Shown: in pieces, positions 1 through 12,559 of the stretch | Position numbering within the stretch: the stretch's first letter is position 1 | Layout of the letters: each line of letters begins with the position of its first letter | Notes under the pieces: model-generated | What the model was told of the DNA's origin: nothing | What the model saw: only the letters and a program-made list of their open reading frames with translations | Database searches by the model: none | Program-made: the position numbers and the translations under genes | Assembly (NCBI RefSeq): GCF_018139145.2 | Contig: NC_059476.1 | Coordinates: 15,745,543-15,809,542, forward strand | DNA length: 64,000 nt | Source: Gymnogyps californianus | Lineage: Eukaryota; Chordata; Aves; Accipitriformes; Cathartidae | Direction: 5' to 3'

Positions 1-1564
1 AAACCACACAGTTTTACCCTACAGGGTATCATAAATAAGCAATGAAAAAGCAGAGAAGTGAAAAGTATTTGCCTACAAAAATATGCCACAAAGTAAATGA
101 GTCAGGAGGACGTGGACTGCGCTGTGCTGGGCCTGCTCTGTCTAAAAGCAATGCTTTTATAAGGTAGGGAAAGTGATTTAAGAGACTGCAGGTAAACATG
201 GGCTCCCACGTACTGTTCTGGGGAAAAGTGGCAGAATAAATATGCAAATCCTTCTTATGTGACAGCCAGGATTGTGGAAATGATTATGAAATAGACCTGG
301 AGAAGGCTGATTAATAATTTATCCTCAAATGGAAGTTAATTCTTGGCTGCGCAGCAAGGATAATAAGGCTGAGGAATCAATAAGAGCATTTACAACTCTG
401 TAAAATGCGTTTACAAGTGCAAAAAGATGGGTTGCTTTGTGGCCATGCCTTGCATGAGCTAGGAGAGAGGGAAAGGAGAGCACACAGCAGCGACTGTGCA
501 GCATCCGTCGCGCAGACAAGTCTGGAGAGGGAGCTGGGCATCAGTAGACGCTGGCAGAGCTGAGCATCATCTCTGGATCAGTACTGCAACCTGAATGATC
601 CTCTGCAGTTAACACATGCCCTGAGAGCCCATGGAGGACACATTAATTAAGCCCAGTCACTTATGAAGGTTCTCATGATGAATGCAGTGTTGCCAGAGCA
701 GTTCAGCAGTGTCTTCAGCCAGATTGTCTGTCCTCAGGGACAGAGTGGAATTGACTGCCTGAGACACCACACTCTTGGGTGGCCCGTGCACATCTGGCCT
801 AGCTAATCCACCTCTTCACCACCCCTGCACCACAGCACACATGGGTAGGGAACTCACCATGCTTTCACAGAGAAAGAAGCAACCATCGGCAGCCTCTTTT
901 GGTGTAAACTCTTAAAAGTATGTGCCTCAGATTTCAAACAACGTCCTCAGTGAGATCCATTGGGCAGCTGGAGGTTCATTGCTCGTACAACCCACCTTCC
1001 CCAGGCAGCTGAGGAATGGGTGCCTTAACAGCAGCACTGCTCTGGGAAGCGGCAAAGCTGGAGGCATCTTCACATGGCCTGGCTCAGAGCTGGGAGCAGG
1101 TACCTCTGCCTCGATGCAGCTGAGAAGGATGGGGTTTCTCATCTTGGCCCCAGATGCTGTGACCCTGGAAGGGATGTGAGCCCATGACATGTAATTGTCA
1201 CCAACAGCTTTCAGCCTGTGGTCCGTGGGTTCCCAAAACGTCCCTGAAAATTGAGAAAGAAAAGCCAGTGGGGCCACAAATGACCAAAATCCACATGGCC
1301 CCCAGCAAGTTTTTCTTCGTGATTTCCTCTGTAATTAGAGCAGTGACATTTTGTGGGAGCAGAGGGAGGTGAGAAGGCAGTTCCCACTGGGGATGCGCCT
1401 GATACTGAGACTCTCCCTGCCTTCGGCAGAGAGTACAAATAATAGATTTGCACAGATTTCCTCTTAGTGCTGTTCATCCCCTCAGGGCCTTTGGCAGAGT
1501 GTCTCCAGCCCCCGGATGGCACGGTCTGTCCTAGCCGAATGGTTCAACAGAGGGAACGTGAAGG
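1..1564. other. Intergenic DNA, left edge
   Basis: No gene or repeat recognised. The segment 270-360 (GATTATGAAATAG, GATTAATAATTTATCC) is AT-rich and could be the edge of another regulatory block. Confidence 0.6.
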
Positions 1565-1970
1565 GAGAAATGTGAGGCTGGAGGGACCCTGATAGATAGT
1601 CTTGAAAGACAGCTCTCCCCAAACCCTCCCAACAGATGGGTGTCCAACCTGCTTGTAAATACTGCCAGTGAAAGAGGCTCCATCCCTTCCTGACAGCTTG
1701 TTCCAGGGTTTGTGTGTGCTCAGAGTTGAAGGAGTTTCCTAACATCTGACCTAAATCATCTCTGCTGCAAATGGAGCCTTGCTCTCCTTGTCTTGTCCCC
1801 ACGCTGAATACGGAGAGCAATCCATCCTTGTCCTCATATAAAAACCTTATATATGGAAATATTTTTTACTTGCTGCCTTCTGGTCCTTTCCTATTTGGAC
1901 AAAATAAATCCAGTTCCTTCAATTTGCCTTCCAAGGTCAGATTTTCCAAAGTGTTTATCTTTGTTACAGT
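1565..1970 (-). mobile_element. CR1-type LINE fragment (old)
   Basis: The + strand resembles the antisense 3' region of old CR1/L3-like elements. The blocks are: a lead resembling the usual GGCTGGAAGGGACC, then GGTGTCCAACCTGCTTGTAAA, a 'CTCCATCCCTTCC' block, 'CAGCTTGTTCCAGGGTT', 'GGAGTTTCCTAACATCTGACC' and 'CCTTGTCTTGTCC' in the expected order. It is diverged and inactive. Confidence 0.7.
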
Positions 1971-2087
1971 GTGATGCCAAGAACGGCGCGCAGCCCTCTG
2001 GATGTCCCACCTGCTGTGAGCAAAGAGGAATAGTCAGCTCCAGAGTGCGCTTCTGGTCTCCCCCCTCAAAAGGCATCTAGCAGGACT

Positions 2088-2440
2088 TCACGAGAAACAG
2101 AGAAGGGCTACAAGGATGGTCAGAGGTTTGACACTACGAAGCATTAGCTGAGACCCTTCAGCTGGTGAAAGACTAGAGGCAGGCTAGGTGACGGAGGTGA
2201 ATGTTATTGAGCAGGTAAATAAGGAATGACTGTTCACTGTTTCTTTCAATACGAGAACCAGGGCTGCCAAGTGAAAGCAGCAGGAGAACAAATGGAAAGA
2301 TAAATTCTTTGTGCTGTGTACAGCTAACCTGAGAGACTCCTTGCCTTGGGATATGTGGATGCTAGCTGTTTAAAGGGGTTCAAAAAGGACCTAAAAAAAA
2401 TGCATGGGAAAAATCCACAAGAGCTGCTGTTAAATACAAA
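2088..2440 (+). mobile_element. CR1-type LINE 3' fragment
   Basis: Characteristic 3'-end blocks of old CR1 occur in order: AGAGAAGGGCTACAAGGATG, CTGTTCACTGTTTCTTTCA, AGAACCAGGG, TAACCTGAGAGACTCCTTGCC and GGGGTTCAAAAAGGACCTA. It is diverged, with no open frame. Confidence 0.8.
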
Positions 2441-5400
2441 GCCATAATGTTTGGCTGAGGAAGTGCCCCATCAAAGATTGCTGAAGACTGGGAAACTATT
2501 CTGGAGAAACATCATAGCACATCGACCCTCTTCTTACATGTTAGGCATCCTCCCAGACACGGTGCAGGGCTGCGTGGACCTTAGATCTGACCCGATCGGG
2601 CCTTCTCCTTTTCTAGCTCACCCTGTCCCTCTGTTGAGTATCCCAGAATGCTGTTTGCTTTAGTGAACAACAGGCCTGCTAAAAAATGGGTTCAGCATTA
2701 GCTGTCAGAAATGTACGTAGACTGACTCAGTCATTTAGGGTCTCTCAATAGCCAAAGAGAGAGGAGACCTCAGAAACATGAAGAAAGAGAGAGAAAGAAG
2801 GCATCAGTGTATCTTGTAGAAACTCACATGAGGACAGACCAAACTTGGTCCCATTTAGGGTTTTGTTCTCTAGCATAATAAACTGTGATCTTAAAAACAT
2901 TGCTCAGCTAAAAGCACATGCTGGGCACACATGGGACACTGGGGTGGGGGGAAGGTGACCTGCCTTGCAGCCTTGTGTGGCCACAGCTTTGTTCATATCT
3001 CTGCCCCTCGACTTAAGGCAATTTACAGTAAGATTTCACACAACCCATCTCAGCCAGGCGTGAGATCAACTTACCGTCTGGAGCAAAGGTCAAGCATCCT
3101 GGAAGGGTGAGGTCCAAAGCAAAGCGGTGTCTTGGCCCATCTGAATCGGGCTGAAGCTGTCGGCAACCATGGCTTTTGCGTCTGTAATTTAAGTCTGAAC
3201 AGACAGAAAGAGCCTAACTTTGCGAGGGAGCTCTCATCTTTTCTCACTGCTACCAAGTCTGGGGCTGGAGTACTCAAGAGCAGGAGACCCCTCGTGGTAT
3301 TACAGTCCTCCTGGCATGAATTGGAAGATGCCTGCTGCAGGTGGAGGCCACTCAAGGCTTTAGAGGTCCCTGGTTTGTAAACAGGTTATTTCTACAGCAG
3401 CTCCTTCCAGGGAACAGTGCAGACTGACTCATCACACAGCTCAGCTGGTGTGAGCAGCCGCTGGTGGGACCCAGAGCAGGGCAGCTGAGAAGAACACGAG
3501 TTATTTGCTCTGCCCTCCAGCCCCATGTGTGCCTGGTGGTCTCTCTGGTTCTTTCCTCAGTAGAGATCATGGACAACTTTGTCCAGTGCTGAGCCAGGGT
3601 ACAGGCTGTCTCCAGGTCATCCAGCTACCCACATCTCCACTTGCAGGGTGCTCAAAAACATTGAGGGTGATGTTTCCTGTGGGAGAAAGTGTGTAGCTGC
3701 TCTTACGGAGGCTGGTGGCATTGGTAGAGAGGAGAGGGCCATTCCTTAGATTGAACAAGGCCCCAACACATGAACTGAGAGGAAGGGTGGGCACAGACGT
3801 GGGTTTCCAACACTTTATTTATTTTTACAATCCTCCCTTTTCCCACCTCCCCCTCCAAGGCGTCTTGGAAGCCAAGACTGACACCTGCCAGGATGTGAGA
3901 TGTCCAGACAAAATCAGAATGATCCTCTCCAAAGCTGGAGCGGAGGGGAACTGGCTTCAGCCCCTGCGGAGATCAAAGGGCCAGCTGGGTCTGAGGTTGC
4001 AGGGCTGGGCGATTCCCAGGTGCGGGGGACCAGTGAGGTGTCAGTCATGTCCCCTGCACATGCTCCTGCAGACGCTCGGCATATGACTTTGGGGCAGCTG
4101 GTGGTAGCTAAACCTTGGCCCGCACACCCCCTTCCTTGAGAAGCATGACGGAAGGGATTAAGTGGCTTGTAAGGTGACACGGGGTTGATCAGCTCTCAGT
4201 GGCATGGTGGGAGGGGAGATGCTGAAGTGGCTTTCCATCTCTGCCCTTGGTCTCTTGTCCAGTTGCTACCCAAGCCCAGAAGCCTGTCGTCACTGGAGCT
4301 GGAGGAACAGCAGCTCCTATACCTGCCACTCGCCTTTCAGGCCTTACCTCTATGTCCTTTTCCCTCAGGGAGGGCAGGATTTGTCCCTCCAGCCTCTTCT
4401 CTGTGTCCCAAGCAGTGACGCTGCCAGTGGGGTGCCTCCAGGAGCTGGAGGTGCAGAGGATGTGTGGGGGCAAGTAGATGCCGTTCAAGCACAGATGTAT
4501 CCATTTGATGGGAGAGGACTGAAGTTCCTCTCCACTTTCCCATCTCCTTCCTGTCCTTGCAGCCCTGTGACAAGGCTTCAGCATTGCTCAGAAGAAGAGG
4601 AAAGATCTGCAGCACAAAACTGCTCCTGCTTTCATCCCTCTGTGTCTGCCCCCCTGAAGGGACACAGGAGCCCGACTTATCCCAACCAGCTCAGCTCACA
4701 CAAGCAGATTAACCATCGCACACCCCAGCACAGTGGACAGACCTTCCCAGGGGCTTGAGGATAGCCGTTGCCTGGCCATTAGGGAGAGAAATCTCTGAAT
4801 GCAGCCCTATGCTGAAGGTGTGAGCATCACTGATTTTGATCACCTCTTCCTTACCTTGAGTCAGTTCTACCATGGTCATTTTTCCCCCACATGGCACACA
4901 GAAACATGGTGGGACCCTAGCACCACTTGGGGACACCAAAGAAAGAGCTATGCCACACGGAGAGCTTTTTCTGCAAGCACAAGTGGCTCCAGCATCTCCC
5001 TGCAATCCCTCCTCCGGCCACACTGCCCTATCCTTCTTCCTGCTCCCAGCCAGCCCCCTCGGCAGGCATTTCTGGATAACTTCTGTTCTCTGTGCTGGAC
5101 CAACACCTGTACCCCCACTGCTGCTGGCAGACATAGGATAGCAGCACATGGGTCTGGCTGGCAGGGCCCTAACAGCCATAGGGAGCAGGATTAGCAGCTC
5201 CTGTGATATCCCTGTATTTTCACATGCTCTGCCAGCCCTGTTATTCTTCTGCAGCCTTCCCACCCTCCAGTGACACCCAGACTTTCCGTAACACATATTT
5301 CTTTCATAGGGAGGCACCAGAGGGCAGGGAATAAACTTATGAGATTAGTTCACGCGACTGGTCAGGGCTGAGGCTGGCCAGATATTTTCCATCTAATTAG

Positions 5401-5952
5401 TTCACATCCCTGCAGCACCTATGGACCTCACTGAGGTCAGGCACTCTACATCTAATGAGTGAATCTCCACTAGACCTGCAGAGTTTTACAGGCAGAAGAA
5501 ACACTTTTGATTGTCCAGTCTTCTCTGCTGGCTCAGGGGCAGCTGCTGAGCTTTCCCCTTCCCAGGGCAGAAGACAGCACACATCAAGACACAGGGGATG
5601 TCAGGTCAGGTGGTGGAGCAAGGAGCAAGGCACGAGGCTGCTGCTGGCATGGAGACCATCTCCCGTGGTCTCCATGAGCTTTGTTTGCTGCTATACCCCC
5701 CCTAGCCTCCCTCCCGATCCAGGATGCTGTGCGCCAGGCATGGCTGCATCAGTAGTAGGGGTCAAGAAGCAGGGGAGACACTTGGTGCTGTGAACAAGTG
5801 ATACCCAGGCTGGCTGCAGGGCAGGACACAAGGCTCTATACTTAATCCTTGAGACTTGACAGCTTGGCACTGCCCTGTTACAGAGGTTTTCTTTCATTGT
5901 GAGAGCCCGCTGGTGAAGGCTTAATCCAAAAGGAGTGAAAAGGCTCATGACT
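2441..5952. other. Intergenic DNA without recognised features
   Basis: GC-rich, non-repetitive. Overlapping open frames on both strands have no recognisable product. Confidence 0.6.
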
Positions 5953-6028
5953 GGCATCAGTAGTGGAAAAAAAAGCATCTTTAAGTGGCATCTCTAGTGG
6001 AAAATCTGGCATCTCTAGTGGACAAAAT
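5953..6028 (+). repeat. Short tandem repeat, 21-bp unit
   Basis: GGCATCTCTAGTGGAAAATCT (5987-6007) is followed at once by a copy with two changes (6008-6028). A further diverged copy begins at 5953 (GGCATCAGTAGTGGAAAA). Confidence 0.7.
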
Positions 6029-6224
6029 CCAGGCCAGTTCGTCTGGAGAAGAAAGCTCGGAGTGTGCTGCTCTGTCTAAACATATATGTATCTCTGTGAA
6101 GGTCCCACAGCAGTCACATCGCTGTCCTGCCAGAGGCGATGGAGGAGCAGGAGGGAGCGGGTGCAATACAGACCTGGCAACATTAGAGGGAGCTTTGGGA
6201 AGGGGTCTGGGAAGAATCGGAAAC

Positions 6225-6470
6225 AATAACTAGATGTAAATTACATTTTGTGAGTTTGTTTAAATAAGGGATCCAGTTTAATCCCATCGACTGTTTGCTT
6301 AGTGTACAGCTGAAAATTAGCATCAACAATTTTATGCACACTAATAAATTTAAGCCATTACTCTCTCCATCTGCAGCTTCATTCATATAGTTTAAGAATC
6401 AAAGCGATTTCCCTGTAAATTTCTAAGGCTCAGTAATTTACTCCAAAGAATGTAAATAGAAAGTGCCTGA
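6225..6470. promoter_or_regulatory. Candidate conserved non-coding element A
   Basis: AT-rich block inside GC-rich intergenic DNA, with TAAT-type cores (GATGTAAATTACATTT, CACTAATAAATTTAAG, CAGTAATTTAC) and no repeat similarity. GTAAATTACATTTTGTG contains a near-palindromic AAATTACATTT. Conservation is inferred from texture only. Confidence 0.35.
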
Positions 6471-6659
6471 AGGCCCAGAGAGACGGTCTTATAAGCCCTC
6501 CCTCCCCTTCCTCCTCTTCTCACTCATCTCAGGCGAAGGCAATGAGAGATGCCCGGCCTGGGGAGTGAATGTGGATACCAGGCTGTGGTCCCCGACTGCC
6601 CGCTGGTGTTATCCTGTGGCTGGACATGGCACACATCAGCTAGGGAAAGGGAGCCCTGC

Positions 6660-6860
6660 ACACTGGGACACTTGGCGTGGGTACAGCACCATGCTCCGGG
6701 GCGGCTGCGAGGAAATCAATCATCTTTTATTGTTCTTTGCTCCTCCGGTCGGGGTGGAACATTCCTCCTAAAGAGAAACTTGTTATCCTCCCCGGCAGCG
6801 TCCCTGCCAAATTCCTGGAATCGGCGGCTATAAATAACGCCCCGTACATGAGAACAGCAT
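6660..6860. promoter_or_regulatory. Candidate muscle-type enhancer (TEAD, STAT, MEF2 motifs)
   Basis: Contains ACATTCC (TEAD/M-CAT, 6759-6765), TTCCTGGAA (STAT-type, 6812-6820) and CTATAAATAA (exact MEF2 consensus, 6828-6837) within 80 bp, plus several CpGs. LBX1, the expected neighbour, acts in migrating muscle precursors, so a muscle-lineage role is a reasonable guess. Confidence 0.35.
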
Positions 6861-7544
6861 GTGGGCAAGGCTCCCAGGGACTGCAGGCAGCACGGGGTCC
6901 ATCCTGCACGCACACCGGGCCCCGCTGTCAAACCGCTGGGAGAGCTTTCCAGCCGGCTGGGGAGGTTGTTTCCCCATTCTTAGCTTGAACACCAAGGCAG
7001 AAGAGGCAAAAGAGTGCAAGGAAACCAGCTGGCCAGGTGTTCTCACTCCAGGGTTTTAGGTTTGGCCTGTCCAGTTGGGGCAGGGACAAAGTTGGGATGA
7101 AGATCTGTATCTTAATGAGTTTTATAGTCTGACACCTTGAAACATGGTTGGAATTAAGATTAGAAAGTCTCACTTTTTTTTGAGAATTGCAGGAGTGTCC
7201 TGTCCCAAGTCAGGATAAAAACCACCAGAAGTCACAGCAGCCCCCTTCCCATCCTCAGAACTGTGTGGTCAGGAACCTGGATGAATATTTTTGTATGTGC
7301 CACTTTGAATCATTGGGTTTCAGTTTTCAACCTTTCATCAAACTATTTTACAAGTCAAAAGAAAAAGCTCATTTTAAGCAGAAAACAACTACTTTTTCAT
7401 TGTAGAGCATGTAAATTGTTTCAAAATGTTTATGCTTTTTTATAAAATAGGAAATATGTCTAAACCAGCCCATTGAATAGTTTAACTTCAGCAAATCAAG
7501 AGATAAAATTAATAAAACACTGTTCTGCTTAGGCAAGGTGTCTC

Positions 7545-7660
7545 TATTTTACAGTTAAGGAATTGGTGGATTATGCAAGAGGTCTGTGGCAGAGCAAGGG
7601 GGTGTTTAGAGGAAACTAGGGGGTGGCAGGCTAAAGTGCAATGGATGCTGCACAAAGATA
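7545..7660 (-). mobile_element. Possible MIR-type SINE remnant
   Basis: CTATTTTACAGTTAAGGAAT and GGTCTGTGGCAGAGCAAGGG resemble two blocks of an antisense MIR/CORE-SINE in the right order, with a shortened middle. Confidence 0.4.
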
Positions 7661-7889
7661 TATCAAGAAACAGATTTCTAAGAGAAAATCCATGCTTATA
7701 AATGAAAAACATTTAGCTACATAAGAACTGAAGCTTTGGGATTTGGACTGGCATTGGGACTACCATTTTTAAATGCTTACATAGCATCAAGCACAATAAA
7801 GAGCTGGCCAGACCTCTGCAAATCACAGAAGTTTGAGAAATCCAGAGGGGAGAAGGAGGGCTGAGAGTTCCAGATGTGCAGCACTTAAT

Positions 7890-8240
7890 TAGAAATGTCC
7901 ATCTTGGTCCCTCTCTCCTTTCACTGATTTTAAAACTATCTGCAAATGAAATTCCTCAAGGAACACTCATTTCAGATCAATTAATTTCATTTTAATGTCA
8001 AGGTTTAAAAGCATCATACTTTTTAAATGTTAAAACAAAAAAGTCGTGTCTAAACACCAAGCACAGTAATTTTTGAAAATACAGAAGTGAAGTCATTAAA
8101 CATTGAACAAACTTTTCCTCTGGATTTTCTTCCAAACTGAAATCCTGGTAAAATCTTTTCAATGTTAGAAGGACGGTCCATTCTGATCGAATGTTGTCCA
8201 GCAGAAATATTCTTAGCCATCTTGCTCTAGGGCTGATTTT
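7890..8240. promoter_or_regulatory. Candidate conserved non-coding element, AT-rich
   Basis: 350-bp AT-rich block with TTAATTAGAAATG, ATCAATTAATTTCATTTTAA and related homeodomain-type cores. No repeat signature or coding potential. Confidence 0.3.
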
Positions 8241-8249
8241 TTGGGCCCT

Positions 8250-9489
8250 TCTGAGCTATGTCACAGGGGAAGATGGAAGCTGATCGTGTGTTTCGTATGA
8301 ACAGATCTCATCAGAGACACCCTGGCACACTGATCTCTCATAAGCAAAAGCATCAAGTCGTTGCATTGCCACTGAAGTTGAGAGAAGCTGGACTGCTCCC
8401 AGAGGCCATGGGCACCACAAGCCAGGTGAACATGGGTGAAAATGAAGTTCTGCAGGTAGGGCAGAGTGGAAATGTTTTTGATAGGGTTCAAAATAGGTAA
8501 TAAACACTGTGCTTACTACTGGGTAGAAAAAGAGGAGATGGGCAGGGATGAGAGGAAATCAGAAATCCAAATGGGAAATGAGATGCAAACACTGCACAAA
8601 AGCCAGTGAGAGAAAAGCAATATTGGTCAGGGTATGTGTCCATATGGAAGTGTCCATGTGAAAAAGAAAAGGTGATGAATGTCCCTGTGGGATGATGCTG
8701 GAACAGGCTGCATGACTTCTAGAACTTACTATCACTGTCTGAAGACAGGAGTCCAGAAATGGATATAATGAACAGGAGAGAGGACCTTGGCCAGCCCAAC
8801 ATCTCTGCCCAGGAAAGCCAATACTCAGGCCCAAGAGCACCCAGAGGGAATAGTGCTGTGACTGGGGGGCCTGGAGAGTGTGGCAAGAGGACTGGCAGGG
8901 GCTGAGGTCTTTCCATTTCATGGGTGCAGATTTAAGAATCCAGAAGATGAATGCTAGAGAAGGAGAACCACCATCAGCCAGTGGATTTCTTTGAAGCCAG
9001 ATTAAGCAGCTGTTTTGGGATCCAGATGTGATTTACCAGTTGACTCTACAGAGCTGGACCTAACCTCCATTCACAGTGTCTTTATTATCCATACCCAGCT
9101 TGGCTTCAGTTGGCCAGACCCTGACCCCACTGCAGCTAAACTCAAGGTTACTCCCCTGAAGATGACAGCCCAGGTCAGCAATGCAGCCAGCAGGCTTTTG
9201 GGCAGGTTACACTAGCTGTGGATCCAACCAGCCAGAGTTGGGGCATCTTTGCAGACCACAAAGGATGGATCCATACTAGAGATTAGACCTTGGTGGTTGG
9301 ATCGCTGTACCACCTTCCTCACCACCGCCTTCACATGCAGCCTGTGGCTAATCCTACAAACATACTTTCTCTCTCCAGGCAATAAATTGCAGGTGCTGGG
9401 GAACAAAGCGAATGTCGGGGTGATGTGAACCCCTCCATCAAAGTCTAAGTTTGATGCATCCTCTGTTTTTCCAGCACCTCATTTTCCCT
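8250..9489. other. Intergenic DNA without recognised features
   Basis: Includes a purine-rich stretch (8525-8600). The 80-codon frame at 8258-8500 has no recognisable product. Confidence 0.55.
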
Positions 9490-9680
9490 TCCTGTGTACC
9501 AGTTAATAAAGTTGTTACCCTGTTAGTTTAAAGGGCCGCTCGAATCCTATTAGAATATAAAATTATCTGGTATTGTGCTGCTGGCAAGAGCCAGCACAGA
9601 GGGATGTATGTTAGCTTGACAGATAAGCTGTCATTCTCTGAAGTTAGCTACATTTAAAAGCCAACGTCTTTGTTAGATCA
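9490..9680. promoter_or_regulatory. Candidate enhancer with inverted TGACAG pair around a GATA site
   Basis: TGACAG-ATAAG-CTGTCA (9617-9633) is a perfect inverted repeat of the MEIS/TGIF core TGACAG around a GATA motif (AGATAAG). A second imperfect hairpin (GTGCTGCTGGC / GCCAGCAC) lies 20 bp upstream. Confidence 0.4.
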
Positions 9681-10314
9681 GAGGGGAACAGCGGGGTGAA
9701 GCAACCGGAGAGGGGACGTTCCTCCTCACCTGCCGACATTGTTGCACTGTCAGGTGGCATGGACCAGCCACTCCAGTCTTCCTGCAGATGGGTTTGGGAG
9801 TACATCCTCCTCCAGCCTCATCTTCAGATGGTGCTTTCCTTGCCTGCTGCTGTGGGGGATACAGAAGCCCCACCACTCTGCCCTTCTCCTAGATCAGGAT
9901 GTTGCCTGGGTCTCTTTGAAAAGCCAAGGTGAGGAGCAGGGAAAGTGTGAAAGGGAAGCACCACAAGAAGCCCCTCCACAAAGCTAGAGAAGGGACCCTC
10001 CTCACACCTATTGGGTGGACAGACACTAGCTTGTCCAGATGTTCCCTATTTCCCTACTAAGCTTCTCCAGGAGCAAGTTTTAAGCTGTCCCTAGAGAAGA
10101 CCCTGGAAGTGCCTGTCTGGCTTAGGGTGACTCCTGAACATACATCTCTGTCCTGGAGGGGACAGGTGAGGCACAGCATCTACCCCCACTCCTAGCAAGG
10201 CCATGGCAGCAAGCGAGGCATGGGGGCAGGGGTGGTATGAATCCGGCCCAGATGTGCTCCCACCTGGCTGCAGAAATAAAGCAGCTGTACTGCCTCAGTG
10301 CGGGATGTCCTTAT

Positions 10315-10610
10315 CACTTCTGGAGAGAGGAGGCTGAACAAGCTTGGCTTGTTTAGCCCAGCACGACACCTGCTGAGAGGGGATCTGATTGCTGTCCATA
10401 AATACATCAACAGGGCTAACAGCAGGGAAGAGCCGCTGGAGCTAAAAGAGGACACTGGCACTGGAGCAAACAGGGCTAAAGCAGAAGGAAAGAAATGTAG
10501 GCTTGAAATTAGTGGCAGATTTGTAACCATCAGACCAAAGAGAGGCTGGAATAGGCATCCCACAGGGCCAGAGTGGGCCAAAGTCAATGCTTGTGTAAGA
10601 CAGAGCGTGC
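10315..10610 (+). mobile_element. CR1-type LINE fragment, end of ORF2
   Basis: The + strand frame from 10298 translates to a degraded CR1 ORF2 C-terminus. It has the blocks ERRLNKLGLF, GDLIAVHKYIN, ELKEDTGTGANRAKAEGKKC and RLEISGRFVTI, matching the usual order ending in R-L-E-I-R-R-R-F-L-T-I and W-N. At DNA level, GCTTGGCTTGTTTAGCCCAG and CATAAATACATCAACAGGG are diagnostic. Confidence 0.85.
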
Positions 10611-12559
10611 TCAGTCCATGAAGAGGCTGCTGTGCTGGATGCGTTCAAAGCAATAGTCCCCAGCCCCAGTAATGTTTTCTATGCAAGCCAGGCATTGCTG
10701 GTGAGAGGCACCTTTCCTTGGCTTGTGTCTCTCTCAATGGAGGTGCTGGCACTGGGAGCCCCCCTTTCTCAACCAGGTGGACCAGCTTCTCTGCTGGGAT
10801 GTGCTCCAGCTACCAGGCCCCAAAGGGCAGCTGGATGTTCAGCTTTCCACACCAGGTCCAACCCATCCAAGACATGACTTAAACTGTGCCCATTCTCTGT
10901 GCTAGCAGGAGCATGCTGAGCTATCATTTGGTACAGTTAAGCTTGGGTGAGTCGAGCCGCAGCAACGTTATCCCCGCCACCCACCCTGGCTCTCCTGGAG
11001 GGACCAGCCCTGGAGCAGTCAGCAGAACGCACTAACAGCATAACCCGTTGCTGAAGGTGAATTTGCAGACTGATGTTTGGGGTGGCAGCAGTGGAGGCCA
11101 CGTTCCCTTCTGCCCTTTCTGCTCCAAGAGTAGCAACGTCCAGCAGAAGGGCAGGGCAGCCAGCAAGGGAGAGCAAGGGACAACCCAAATGCTGCAGGCC
11201 AAGGTCAGATGGCAGACATACCGTACCCCTAACCGTCTGACTGCCCCCGGCCCCAAAGCTGGCCCTTTGCACTGCAGCAGCTGGATGGCTGTATGTTTGC
11301 TCCTGAAGTGCCACAGCTTAAAACCGAGCATCAACACTGTCTGCTGATTTCCCTCTGTGCTGATGCAGCGGTGGCTAAAAACGTGTAGCGGATCGGGGTG
11401 GCTCCGGGCTGGATGCGTGATATGTTCAGCTGTCCCGGCTGCGGAGGGCAGCAACATCTGGGAGAGCATGAGGGAATGGCTGTGAATTGATGTATCACAC
11501 ATGCCTCCCATTTGTGTCGGGAGCTCGAGTGCACCATGCTGACAGACCCTGATGGGTTCGGGCTGCAGCCAGCCAGCTGGAGCCCGGGGAGAGCAAACTG
11601 ACAGGTTTCAGCCATCAGCTGGGCACAAGGAGCCTGGATCTGGTCCAGTTTCTGTCCAGCCCTGGAGCTGGGCTAACCGACAGCTCTGCTGGAGGCCCTG
11701 CGATGTTAGCAGCTTGGGCAGTGTTTGGATCTCATGGGGATTTGGAGTGGGCAGTGCAAGCTCAGCAGATTTGTGCTGGGTGACCTGCTTTGCCGCAGGC
11801 TAGATGTGAGCTGCGTGACCGGCCACGTAGCTCCCCCGGTCCCCGCTATCGGCTTGGGCCAGACGTCCCTTTTCTCCTCTGCGCCCAGTGCAGCTCGTGT
11901 TTTATGAGGAATTGAATTTAGTTACGTGGTTCATTGACTCTGTGCCCTGGAATTCCCTCACCCCAAGCACCTCCTCCCTCCAGCACGTGCTGGGAATCTG
12001 CTCTGAAGCAAATCCCCTCTGATATCCGCTAATCCTTTCTGTCTCACTCCACCCCACTGTGCCCTGAGCTGATACCGCTCTCCCCTCAGGGGAACAGACC
12101 CTTCCCTAGTGACCTGCTTAACAGGAGCTGCTGCAGCCTTCTGCAGTCAAACACACGCTCAGCAATGTGCTGTCCTCTCCTAACCAGCCGCTGGTACTGG
12201 TTTTGGCTGATGGCAACTGGAACCGTAATTGGCATCCATAACACTCCTCTCCAAAGAACAAGTTCCCAGGCAGCAGCAAACCCTGAAAGCTGAGAGCAGT
12301 GCTTCCCCTGAGCTCGATGCCTGCCATGAAGTTTAGACCCTTGTGCAAACATCTCTTGAAGTGAAAGCCACCCCTACACCTGCAGCAGCAACATCACCTT
12401 CCCGGCCATCTTGCCCGATGACAAATCGCTGTTTCACGCAGGCTCATGACTAAGAGACCAGTGCCTGGCGGTGGTGCTTTCCCCAGCAAACGCTGTGACG
12501 GCGGCTCTGGGGCAGGCAGGGGAGGGACACAGCCCCGGCCCCTCTCCTGGTCTGCTCTC
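10611..12559. other. Intergenic DNA without recognised features
   Basis: GC-rich, rich in CTG/CAG-type words. Nothing recognised. Confidence 0.6.
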
